Below are positions 1 through 6,179 of a stretch of DNA of 6,287 nt, piece after piece (the stretch's first letter is position 1; the number at the start of each line of letters is the position of its first letter). Source of the DNA: Pseudomonadota bacterium. Its GTDB lineage: Bacteria; Pseudomonadota; Gammaproteobacteria; Acidiferrobacterales; UBA6901. The DNA is taken from positions 1-6,287 of the forward strand of contig JAJXUF010000170.1 in NCBI GenBank assembly GCA_021783175.1, written 5' to 3'. A program made the translations under genes and the position numbers. The notes under the pieces are model-generated. The model ran no database searches. It was given only the letters and a program-made list of their open reading frames with translations, and was not told the origin of the DNA.

Positions 1-1
1 G

Positions 2-829
2 TGCGATGTGGTGTTCTTCGCCACGCCCAACGGCATCGCCATGCAACAGACGCGCGCCCTGCTGGATGCGGGCGTGAGGGTCGTCGATCTCGCGGCTGAT
101 TTCCGCATCAAGGATATCGCCGAGTGGGAAAAATGGTATGGCATGACCCATGCCTGTCCCGATTTGGTGGCAGAGGCAGTGTACGGCCTGCCGGAAGTGA
201 ACCGGGCCAGGATCAAGCAGGCGCGGCTGGTGGCCAATCCGGGTTGCTATCCGACGGCGGTGCAACTGGGCTTCATTCCCTTGCTTGAAGCAGGGTTGAT
301 TGAGGAGAACTCGCTGATCGCCGATGCTAAATCAGGGGTTTCCGGGGCGGGTCGCAAGGCAGAGATTCCAACATTGTTCGCTGAGGCATCGGACAATTTC
401 AAGGCATATGGCGTGGCCGGGCACAGGCATCTACCTGAAATAAAACAGGGTTTGGTCAATGTATTGGGCAAACCGGTCGGGCTGACTTTTGTGCCGCACC
501 TGCTCCCGCTGATACGCGGCATCCATGCCACGCTGTACGGACGCCTCAAGCAGGATGCGGACTTGCAGGCCCTGTTCGAGCAGCGTTACGCCAACGAGGC
601 GTTCGTCGATGTGCTGCCTGCGGGCAGCATGCCGGAAACACGTTCGGTGCGGGGTTCCAACCTGTGCCGGATCGCGGTGCACAGGCCGCAAGGCGGCGAT
701 ACGGTCGTGGTGCTGTCGGTGATCGACAATCTGGTCAAGGGCGCAGCAGGGCAAGCGGTGCAAAACATGAACATCATGTTCGGATTGCCGGAATTGGAAG
801 GCCTGGACGTGGTTCCCCTGTTGCCCTGA
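2..829 (+). CDS. argC: N-acetyl-gamma-glutamyl-phosphate reductase, 5'-truncated by the window
   Basis: ArgC makes N-acetylglutamate semialdehyde by NADPH-dependent reduction of N-acetylglutamyl phosphate, the third step of arginine (ornithine) synthesis, in the cytosol. The reading frame is open from base 2, so the true start lies upstream. About 275 residues are visible, against roughly 340 for the usual type-1 enzyme, so the N-terminal NADP-binding glycine motif is probably among the missing residues. Visible hallmarks are VFFATPNG near the left edge, ADFR, the nucleophile motif NPGCYPTA (Cys codon at 245-247), the [11 protein letters not shown] stretch and GHRH (His codons at 422-424 and 428-430), which carries the conserved histidine. 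The gene ends in TGA one base before the next ATG, so it probably leads a multi-gene transcript. In many betaproteobacteria argC follows rplM-rpsI, but that side is outside the window. Confidence is high. Confidence 0.96.
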   Translation, partial: CDVVFFATPNGIAMQQTRALLDAGVRVVDLAADFRIKDIAEWEKWYGMTHACPDLVAEAVYGLPEVNRARIKQARLVANPGCYPTAVQLGFIPLLEAGLIEENSLIADAKSGVSGAGRKAEIPTLFAEASDNFKAYGVAGHRHLPEIKQGLVNVLGKPVGLTFVPHLLPLIRGIHATLYGRLKQDADLQALFEQRYANEAFVDVLPAGSMPETRSVRGSNLCRIAVHRPQGGDTVVVLSVIDNLVKGAAGQAVQNMNIMFGLPELEGLDVVPLLP

Positions 830-830
830 T

Positions 831-1577
831 ATGAAAATGATACGGAGCTTCCGCCGCAAGTTCAGCATCTCCGCGCCGCGTTTGTCGGTACGTCCGCATG
901 TGCCATGGTACGTACGCTGGGCGATTGCTGCCCCCTTCGTCTTGCTGATAGGGTTGGTGATCTGGTGGGCGTACGGTTCGGGTCTGGAGCTGGCGGGGTT
1001 CCATCGCGGACAGTCGGAAAAGGAATTGAGCGAATTGCGTGAGCGAGTGCATTTTCTGGAGAGCGAAAATGTATCACAAGCCAATCAGATCGCGGCATAT
1101 GAGCGTCAGGGACAGATCGATCAGGCTTCGAACCTGGGCATCGCGGCTCAGCTGAAGAACCTGCACGATGAAAATGCGCGCCTGCAGGAAGACCTGCTGT
1201 TCTTCCAGAACTTGCCGCTGACCGGCGCGCGCGAGGCCGAGTTGTCCATTCATCGTTTGAAGATCGAGCCTGACAGCCTGCCCGGCGAATATCTGTGCCG
1301 CATGTTACTGGTGCAGAGTGTGCAACAGCGCGGCAAGGCATTTCAAGGCAGTCTGCAGCTGGTGGTGAACGGTCAGCGGGACGGCAGGAAAGTAGTGCTA
1401 CAATTCCCGCAGGAGGAGGACGTGGCAGCTTATCAGTTGAGTTTCAAGTATTACCAGCGTGTGGACAAGGGGTTTAAGTTGCCGCCGGAGATGAAGGTCG
1501 AGAGCGTAGAGGTTCGTGTATTCGAAAAGGGAACTCAGGAACCCAAGATCAAGCAGACGGTCGACCTGCCGTCCTAA
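831..1577 (+). CDS. DUF6776-like single-pass membrane coiled-coil protein, function unknown
   Basis: The product has 248 residues. A basic N-terminal tail (about residues 1-30, rich in Arg and Lys) precedes one hydrophobic segment at about 27-49 that ends in WWAYG, which suggests a cytoplasmic N-terminus and a periplasmic body. Residues about 60-127 are a charged, leucine-containing helix typical of a coiled coil (SELRERVHFLESEN, then LHDENARLQEDLLFFQ). Residues about 134-248 look beta-rich and contain the FQGSLQLVVNG stretch. I recognise this layout as the family called DUF6776 in proteobacteria; the family name is from memory. No enzymatic motif is visible. ATG at 831 lies one base after the argC stop and has no clear Shine-Dalgarno, so translational coupling to argC is likely; an in-frame ATG at 837 is an alternative. 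It sits just before a bactofilin gene, so a role as a membrane partner of that scaffold is possible but only inferred. Confidence 0.85.
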   Translation: MKMIRSFRRKFSISAPRLSVRPHVPWYVRWAIAAPFVLLIGLVIWWAYGSGLELAGFHRGQSEKELSELRERVHFLESENVSQANQIAAYERQGQIDQASNLGIAAQLKNLHDENARLQEDLLFFQNLPLTGAREAELSIHRLKIEPDSLPGEYLCRMLLVQSVQQRGKAFQGSLQLVVNGQRDGRKVVLQFPQEEDVAAYQLSFKYYQRVDKGFKLPPEMKVESVEVRVFEKGTQEPKIKQTVDLPS

Positions 1578-1582
1578 AGGAG
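1578..1582 (+). promoter_or_regulatory. Ribosome binding site of the bactofilin gene
   Basis: AGGAG directly follows the TAA of the upstream gene and ends 9 bases before ATG 1592. It fixes the bactofilin start and shows that the gene can initiate independently of the upstream cistron. Confidence 0.75.
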
Positions 1583-1591
1583 AAGTTAAGC

Positions 1592-1999
1592 ATGTTCAGT
1601 AGCCGGAATAGTAAACCGCAGAATCGTATCGACTCGCTGGTTGGCGCGGGGACCAGGATCGAAGGCGACGTCCATTTTACGGGGGGGTTGCGGGTCGACG
1701 GAGAGATCAAAGGTAACGTGATCGCCGACCTGAGCAAACCCAGCACTCTGGTATTGAGCGAGCACGCTCGCGTGGACGGCGAGATCAGGGTTACCCATCT
1801 GGTGGTGAACGGGGCAATAGTTGGCCCCGTGAACGCGGCGGAGTATTTGGAACTACAGAGCAAGGCGAAGGTCACAGGTGACGTACATTACAAAACGCTG
1901 GAGATACAGTTGGGCGCGATCGTTGAGGGTAGATTGATTCACTTGGCGGAAGCGGAAGATAAGGTAGTGGCTTTCAAACTCGGTTCTGCCGAGTCATAA
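1592..1999 (+). CDS. Bactofilin (polymer-forming cytoskeletal protein)
   Basis: Bactofilins are small cytoplasmic proteins that polymerise without nucleotide into filaments or sheets, often on the inner membrane. They position cell-wall enzymes, stalk or polarity factors. This product has 135 residues, a normal size. A short polar tail (residues 1-11) leads into the family signature around RIDSLVGAGTRIEGDV (12-27). From there to about residue 118, hydrophobic positions alternate with glycines (RVDGEIKGNV, ARVDGEIRV, VNGAIVGPV, AKVTGDV, GAIVEGRL), the pattern of the triangular beta-helix core. A short polar C-terminal tail follows. There is no membrane segment. It is 14 bases after the membrane coiled-coil gene and 21 bases before erpA. 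A run of seven G at 1681-1687 lies in the frame, which is intact. The family call is firm; the cellular role here is unknown. Confidence 0.93.
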   Translation: MFSSRNSKPQNRIDSLVGAGTRIEGDVHFTGGLRVDGEIKGNVIADLSKPSTLVLSEHARVDGEIRVTHLVVNGAIVGPVNAAEYLELQSKAKVTGDVHYKTLEIQLGAIVEGRLIHLAEAEDKVVAFKLGSAES

Positions 2000-2010
2000 T
2001 CAAACCAGTT

Positions 2011-2016
2011 AGGAGG
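2011..2016 (+). promoter_or_regulatory. Ribosome binding site of erpA
   Basis: A full AGGAGG lies four bases before ATG 2021. The spacing is slightly short, but the alternative in-frame ATG at 2030 would be 13 bases away, so 2021 is the better start. This is the strongest Shine-Dalgarno in the run and suggests that erpA is well translated. Confidence 0.75.
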
Positions 2017-2020
2017 CAAT

Positions 2021-2371
2021 ATGAATGCAATGACCGAAATGCAAGACCCGCTGTTGTTTACGGATAATGCGGCAAACAAAGTGAAACAACTGATCGAAGA
2101 GGAAGGCAATGCCGAACTCAAGTTGCGCGTATTCGTGAGCGGGGGAGGATGTTCAGGCTTCCAGTACGGATTCACGTTTGATGAAGTCGCCAACGACGAC
2201 GACACCGTCATGAGCAAGAATGGTGTGCAGTTGCTGATCGACCCGATGAGCTTCCAGTATCTGGTAGGCGCCGAGATTGATTACACGGAAGGTCTGGAAG
2301 GTTCGCAGTTCGTCATCAAGAACCCGAACGCAACGACTACTTGCGGTTGCGGTTCGTCGTTTTCAGCGTAG
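2021..2371 (+). CDS. erpA: Iron-sulfur cluster insertion protein ErpA
   Basis: ErpA is a cytosolic A-type carrier that receives Fe-S clusters from the assembly machinery and passes them to apo-targets. In Escherichia coli these include enzymes of isoprenoid synthesis and respiration. The product has 116 residues, the usual size. The three conserved cluster-ligand cysteines are visible: Cys44 in [12 protein letters not shown], and Cys108 and Cys110 in the C-terminal CGCGSSF motif. The FTFDE and FVIKNPNA stretches are typical of ErpA rather than IscA or SufA, and no isc or suf genes are nearby. It is the last gene of the plus-strand run and is followed by a hairpin terminator. The stand-alone setting beside argC matches what I know of betaproteobacterial erpA loci. 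Confidence 0.96.
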   Translation: MNAMTEMQDPLLFTDNAANKVKQLIEEEGNAELKLRVFVSGGGCSGFQYGFTFDEVANDDDTVMSKNGVQLLIDPMSFQYLVGAEIDYTEGLEGSQFVIKNPNATTTCGCGSSFSA

Positions 2372-2393
2372 GTATCAGGTAGTTTTTTGCAGG

Positions 2394-2419
2394 AATGGGG
2401 CGCGGAAGCGCCCCATTTT
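2394..2419 (+). terminator. Rho-independent terminator after erpA
   Basis: A perfect 10-bp stem pairs 2394-2403 with 2408-2417 (AATGGGGCGC with GCGCCCCATT). The loop at 2404-2407 is GGAA, a GNRA-type tetraloop, and TTTT at 2416-2419 overlaps the stem base. It ends the plus-strand transcript 22 bases after the erpA stop. Read from the minus strand the hairpin is followed by CCTGC rather than a T tract, so it should work less well for anmK, although the stem lies just beyond the anmK stop. Confidence 0.85.
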
Positions 2420-2422
2420 GTT

Positions 2423-3523
2423 CTATGCGGGATAAATCGCACCGAGTACGCAGGGATGTTTTGCTCCTGTGACGTCGGGAAGATTGGAAGGGCGCAGATG
2501 CATTGTCTGCTGTGCCAGCCAGGCAAAGGCGATGGCTTCCATCCAGTCGGCAGCAATCCCCAATACTTCGGTCTTCTGCAGGCGGCATTTCGGTAGCGCA
2601 TGCCGCAAGTGCGAGAGCAGTGCCTCGTTGTGGGCACCGCCGCCGCACACATAGATTTCCTTCGCTCCGCCACAGAATCGCTGCATGGCAGCGGCAATGC
2701 TGTCCCCCGTGAGCGCGAGCAAAGTTGCCTGCACGTCCGCTGGCGCCTCGTCACCGTTCAGATGTCTTCCCAGCCAGGCGAGGTTGAACAAGTCGCGCCC
2801 GGTGCTTTTGGGCGGAGCGGCAGCGAAGAACGGTTCAGCCAGCAATTTTTGCAACAGCGCCGCGATGATCTTGCCGCTGGCTGCCCACGTCCCGTCCTTG
2901 TCGAAGGATTTTCCCTGGTGGCGCGCTATCCACGCGTCCATCAGCAGGTTGCCGGGGCCGGTGTCGAAGCCGGCTGTATTCTTGCCAGGTGCGAGGTCGG
3001 TCAGGTTGGCGATACCGCCGATGTTGAGAATTGCGCGGTGGATGGTCGGGTGGCGCAATACCTTGTCATGGAAGGCCGGGACCAGCGGCGCGCCCTGTCC
3101 GCCTGCCGCAATGTCGCGACTGCGGAAATCAGCTACAACATGGATGCCGGTCAATTCCGCCAACAGCGCCGCGTTGTTGAGTTGTACGCTATAGCCGTGT
3201 TCGGGCCGGTGGCGCACGGTCTGGCCATGGCAGCCGATCGCTTGTATCGATCCGGCTGCGACGCCGGCTTTCTTCAGTAATATCAGCGTGGCGTCGGCAT
3301 ATTCGCGTGCCAGACGGCTGGCGATCAGTTGCGACTGGTGCAGTTCGTTGTGCGAGACTTGATGCAGGGCCAGCAACGCCTCCTTCAGCGGCTCAGCATA
3401 AGGCTGGTAATGGCTGGAGATCAGGACGGGCGAAGCTTGCGAGAGATCGACCAACGCGGCATCGATACCGTCCAGGCTAGTGCCGGACATGATGCCGATA
3501 TAGAGGTCGGGCGATGCGCTCAC
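2423..3523 (-). CDS. anmK: Anhydro-N-acetylmuramic acid kinase
   Basis: AnmK phosphorylates 1,6-anhydro-N-acetylmuramic acid, opening the anhydro ring to give MurNAc-6-phosphate. This returns murein turnover products to the cell-wall precursor pool, in the cytosol. The product has 366 residues, normal for the family. The N-terminal phosphate-binding motif IGIMSGTSLDGID is at 9-21. CHGQTVRH (98-105), DFRSRDIAAGGQGAPLVP (132-149), LNIGGIANLT and GFDTGPGN follow; Asp187 in the last matches the proposed catalytic base. The C-terminal half has YVCGGGAHN and the ADWMEA stretch. The start is GTG at 3523, immediately after the TAA of the upstream peptidase gene, with no good Shine-Dalgarno. The first ATG (residue 12) would remove the first beta strand of the kinase fold, so GTG with translational coupling is the best reading. 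Confidence 0.95.
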   Translation of the reverse strand: MSASPDLYIGIMSGTSLDGIDAALVDLSQASPVLISSHYQPYAEPLKEALLALHQVSHNELHQSQLIASRLAREYADATLILLKKAGVAAGSIQAIGCHGQTVRHRPEHGYSVQLNNAALLAELTGIHVVADFRSRDIAAGGQGAPLVPAFHDKVLRHPTIHRAILNIGGIANLTDLAPGKNTAGFDTGPGNLLMDAWIARHQGKSFDKDGTWAASGKIIAALLQKLLAEPFFAAAPPKSTGRDLFNLAWLGRHLNGDEAPADVQATLLALTGDSIAAAMQRFCGGAKEIYVCGGGAHNEALLSHLRHALPKCRLQKTEVLGIAADWMEAIAFAWLAQQTMHLRPSNLPDVTGAKHPCVLGAIYPA

Positions 3524-4822
3524 TTAGTCCAGTTTTGCGATATGGGTATTGCGGAAGGTATCCAGCTGTGCGAACAGTTGATTCGTCGCGTCGCCGAAGG
3601 CGGTCTTTTGTGCGTCGCTGATCGGTTTTCCATCCGGCAACGCGACCTTCAGCGGGTCGCGCTGGACGCCATTGATCCTGAATTCATAATGCAAATGCGG
3701 CCCTGTGGCCAAGCCGGTCATGCCGACATAGGCGATGACCTGTCCTTGGCTCACATGCTGTCCCTTGTGCAGTCCGCCGGCAAAGCGCGACAAGTGCCCA
3801 TACACTGTGGAAAAACGGGACTGATGATCGACTATTACCACGTTTCCATAACCGTGTTGCTGTCCCACAAACGCAACAACACCGTCGCTGGTGACCTTCA
3901 CCTTGCTACCCATCGGCGCGGCGTAGTCCACGCCTTTATGGGCGCGCCACTTGTTCAGGATCGGGTGAAAGCGCGCCAGGCTGAAACCGGAACTGACTCG
4001 GGAAAATTCGAGCGGCGAACGCAAGAAGGCTTTGCGCATGCTCTTGCCATCCGGCGAGTAGTAACCGCCCGAATTTTCGTCGGTCTGGAAATAAGCTGCA
4101 CGGAAAGCACGTCCGTGGTTGATGAACTCTGCCGACAGGATGCGGCCGGTGCGTACGGGTTCGCCGTTGAGGTAGTTCATCTCGTAGATCACCGTGAACT
4201 TGTCGCCCTTGCGCAGATCGCGATGGAAATCGACGTCACCGCCGAAAATATCCGCCAATTGATTTGCGGCGGGGTCGGGCAGTCCGGCTTCATCGGTCGC
4301 GGCGAACAGATTGGTCTCAATCTCCCCGGTGCGAATCTGCACGCGTTTCTCGGTCTGTGCAGGCAGGGTGCGCATCGTGAAGCTGTTTCCACTTTTCTCG
4401 ATGACAACCTGATTGGAGTCGATTCCCAGATAGCGCAGTGCCAACAGAGCGCCGTTGGCATCTGTCTCAGCCTGGACTTCCTTGCCCACAGCCAGCTGGC
4501 GCAGGCTTTCGGCAGATTTGCTCTTGCGCAGAAAATCGCTGGCAGCCTGATCTTCCACATTCAAGCGGCGCAGCAGTTCGGCGACGGTGTCGCCGCGCTG
4601 GATGCGCTCGTTGCGCCAGAAGGAAGTCGAGTTCCCGGCGACAGTGGTAGTCAACGGCAGGGAGATATCTTCAATTACGGTTTGTTGCGTTCTGGATAAA
4701 ACATCCGTCTGGGGCATGATGCCGAAAGCTGTCACTACCCCGAGCAAAGGCAGGCTGGACAAGGTGACGAACCATCGGAGCTTCATTTTGTGTGCGTGTG
4801 ACAAAGTATTTTGCGGTAACAT
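3524..4822 (-). CDS. M23 family murein DD-endopeptidase, MepM/Csd3-like, membrane-anchored
   Basis: M23 zinc peptidases cut peptide crosslinks of peptidoglycan in the periplasm. With the start at ATG 4822 the product has 432 residues. A basic N-terminus precedes a hydrophobic segment at about 16-35, which is an uncleaved anchor or signal peptide. Residues about 69-150 are a LysM/OapA-like region (RGDTVAELLRRLNV). About 165-270 match the middle inhibitory domain seen in MepM and Csd3 proteins. The catalytic domain spans about 275-395: His295 and Asp299 in HKGVD and His378 in HLHYE are the expected zinc ligands, and His343 (YGHLS) and His376 are the expected catalytic histidines. All are present, so it should be active. 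GGGAG-like GGGAG lies six bases before ATG 4822. The frame extends to a TTG at 4885 without a ribosome site, and ATG 4786 also lacks one. It is likely cotranscribed with anmK. Confidence 0.93.
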   Translation of the reverse strand: MLPQNTLSHAHKMKLRWFVTLSSLPLLGVVTAFGIMPQTDVLSRTQQTVIEDISLPLTTTVAGNSTSFWRNERIQRGDTVAELLRRLNVEDQAASDFLRKSKSAESLRQLAVGKEVQAETDANGALLALRYLGIDSNQVVIEKSGNSFTMRTLPAQTEKRVQIRTGEIETNLFAATDEAGLPDPAANQLADIFGGDVDFHRDLRKGDKFTVIYEMNYLNGEPVRTGRILSAEFINHGRAFRAAYFQTDENSGGYYSPDGKSMRKAFLRSPLEFSRVSSGFSLARFHPILNKWRAHKGVDYAAPMGSKVKVTSDGVVAFVGQQHGYGNVVIVDHQSRFSTVYGHLSRFAGGLHKGQHVSQGQVIAYVGMTGLATGPHLHYEFRINGVQRDPLKVALPDGKPISDAQKTAFGDATNQLFAQLDTFRNTHIAKLD

Positions 4823-4828
4823 TCGCGG

Positions 4829-4833
4829 CTCCC
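4829..4833 (-). promoter_or_regulatory. Ribosome binding site that decides the peptidase start
   Basis: On the minus strand GGGAG ends six bases before ATG 4822. Neither the upstream in-frame TTG at 4885 nor the downstream ATG at 4786 has a comparable purine box, so 4822 is the favoured start. Confidence 0.6.
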
Positions 4834-4908
4834 AAAGCGGCAGTGCTTGCTGAATGCCCGTAGATCCTTTATCGGCACACAGCAAGACTTATTGAATTTT
4901 CGGGCGCC

Positions 4909-4936
4909 ACTTTAACAGAAAGCGGCTAGCCCTCAA
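4909..4936 (-). promoter_or_regulatory. Candidate sigma70 promoter for the M23 peptidase-anmK operon
   Basis: On the minus strand TTGAGG (4936-4931) is a 4/6 match to the -35 box. After a 16-base spacer, TAAAGT (4914-4909) is a 4/6 match to the -10 box. A transcript would start near 4902 and carry a leader of about 80 bases. The -35 box overlaps the nested inverted repeat at 4926-4959. This was judged by eye and is a moderate match only. Confidence 0.35.
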
Positions 4937-4959
4937 AACCCGCTTGGGTATTGGGCTAG
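4926..4959. repeat. Nested inverted repeat in the divergent promoter region
   Basis: An outer 7-bp dyad pairs CTAGCCC (4926-4932) with GGGCTAG (4953-4959). Inside it ACCC (4938-4941) pairs with GGGT (4946-4949) across a GCTT loop. AAGCGG flanks it on both sides (4920-4925 and 4968-4973), and its complement CCGCTT is at 4940-4945. No T tract follows on the plus strand, so it is not a typical terminator. It could be an operator, a DNA cruciform or a leader hairpin. Confidence 0.5.
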
Positions 4960-4964
4960 ATAAT
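4959..4964 (+). promoter_or_regulatory. Weak candidate -10 box for tyrS
   Basis: GATAAT matches five of six bases of the sigma70 -10 consensus and lies 18 bases before the tyrS ATG. No recognisable -35 box sits 16-18 bases upstream (the sequence there is AAACCC-like). The leader would be only about 12 bases long. The true promoter may be elsewhere in 4823-4958. Confidence 0.25.
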
Positions 4965-4982
4965 GACAAGCGGTCTTTCCAG

Positions 4983-6179
4983 ATGAGTCAACAAGAAATC
5001 CTCAATCAAATCAAACGCGGCAGCGAAGAATTGCTGCTCGAAGCCGAACTGGTCAAAAAGCTCGAACAGAGCCGCCCCCTGCGCATCAAGGCTGGTTTCG
5101 ACCCGACCGCGCCCGACCTGCATCTCGGGCACACCGTACTGCTCAACAAGATGCGCCAGTTGCAGGACCTGGGGCATCACGCCCTGTTCCTGATCGGCGA
5201 TTTCACCGGCATGATCGGCGACCCAACCGGAAAAAATGCCACCCGCCCGCCGCTGACGCGCGAACAGGTGCTCGCCAATGCGCAGAGTTACAAAGAGCAG
5301 GTGTTCAAAGTGCTGGATCCGGCCAGGACCGAAGTCGTGTTCAACTCCGCCTGGATGGACAAATTCAGCGCGGTCGACCTGATCCGCCTCGCCGCCACCC
5401 ATACCGTGGCGCAGATGCTGGAACGCGACGACTTCTCCAAGCGCTATAAAGCCAACCAGCCCATCGCCATCCACGAATTCATATATCCGCTGGTGCAGGG
5501 CTACGATTCGGTCGCGCTCAAGGCTGACATCGAGCTGGGCGGCACCGACCAGAAGTTCAACCTGCTCATGGGACGCGAACTGCAGAAGCACTTCGGCCAG
5601 CCCGCGCAGTGCGTGCTCACCATGCCGTTGCTGGAAGGCCTGGACGGCATCAACAAGATGTCCAAATCGCTGGGCAACTATATTGGTGTCACCGATACGC
5701 CGACAGACATGTTCGGCAAACTCATGTCCGTTTCCGACGACCTCATGTGGCGTTACCTGGAACTGCTTTCCTTCCGCAGCCTGGCGCAGATCGCCAACTT
5801 CAAGGAAGAAGTCGCGAATGGTCGCAATCCGCGCGATATCAAGGTGATGTTGGGGCAGGAGATCGTTGCGCGCTTCCACACGCTGAAGGCGGCCGACGAT
5901 GCGCTGGCCGAATTCGAAGCGCGCTTCCAGAAGGGCGTGCTGCCGGACGACATGCCCGAAATCAGCGTCGTCAGTACCGACGGTCAAATTGCCATCGCCA
6001 ATCTGCTCAAACAGGCCAACCTCGTGGCCAGCACTTCCGAAGCGTTGCGCATGATCGAGCAGGGCGGGGTCAAACTCGACGGTGAAAAGGTCAGCGACAA
6101 AGCGCTGCAACTCAAGGCAGGCGCAGTCGTCGTGGCACAAGTCGGCAAGCGAAAATTCGGCCGCGTCAGCGTAAATTAG
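4983..6179 (+). CDS. tyrS: Tyrosyl-tRNA synthetase, KMSKS type
   Basis: TyrRS charges tRNA-Tyr with tyrosine in the cytosol and is a class I aminoacyl-tRNA synthetase. The product has 398 residues from ATG 4983. The class signature DLHLGH is at 45-50 (the HIGH motif), and the ATP loop INKMSKS is at 223-229. A tyrosine-pocket stretch, [17 protein letters not shown], lies at 174-190. A C-terminal S4 RNA-binding domain covers about 335-398 ([21 protein letters not shown], then KRKFGRV). The KMSKS form and HLGH place it with the shorter TyrRS/TyrZ-like group, not the E. coli enzyme with its KFGK loop. The frame extends upstream to a TTG at 4944, but homologues begin with MSQQ-like residues, so 4983 is preferred although its ribosome site is poor. 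It diverges from the peptidase gene and appears monocistronic. Confidence 0.96.
   Translation: MSQQEILNQIKRGSEELLLEAELVKKLEQSRPLRIKAGFDPTAPDLHLGHTVLLNKMRQLQDLGHHALFLIGDFTGMIGDPTGKNATRPPLTREQVLANAQSYKEQVFKVLDPARTEVVFNSAWMDKFSAVDLIRLAATHTVAQMLERDDFSKRYKANQPIAIHEFIYPLVQGYDSVALKADIELGGTDQKFNLLMGRELQKHFGQPAQCVLTMPLLEGLDGINKMSKSLGNYIGVTDTPTDMFGKLMSVSDDLMWRYLELLSFRSLAQIANFKEEVANGRNPRDIKVMLGQEIVARFHTLKAADDALAEFEARFQKGVLPDDMPEISVVSTDGQIAIANLLKQANLVASTSEALRMIEQGGVKLDGEKVSDKALQLKAGAVVVAQVGKRKFGRVSVN

Noticed and set aside
431..1084. Minus-strand open frame across the argC and membrane-protein junction
   Set aside because: It overlaps two plus-strand genes with real protein features and has an Arg/His-rich composition typical of antisense translation.
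2600..3280. Plus-strand open frame of 226 codons opposite anmK
   Set aside because: It is a shadow of the anmK coding strand with no recognisable domain.
3329..4699. Long plus-strand open frame of 456 codons opposite the M23 peptidase and the start of anmK
   Set aside because: It lies antisense to two well-recognised genes, has no family resemblance and spans their junction. It is explained by codon bias of GC-rich genes.
4944..4982. Extension of tyrS to a TTG start
   Set aside because: The extra 13 residues fall inside the inverted repeat and the candidate -10 box, have no ribosome site, and are not expected in TyrRS homologues.
4823..4982. T-box or other tRNA-sensing leader for tyrS
   Set aside because: The region is too short, lacks the T-box consensus and has no terminator hairpin with a T tract. 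T-boxes are also not usual in this bacterial group.
4956..6140. Minus-strand open frame of 394 codons opposite tyrS
   Set aside because: It is fully antisense to a clear tyrosyl-tRNA synthetase, its sequence is low in recognisable motifs, and no ribosome site or promoter supports it.
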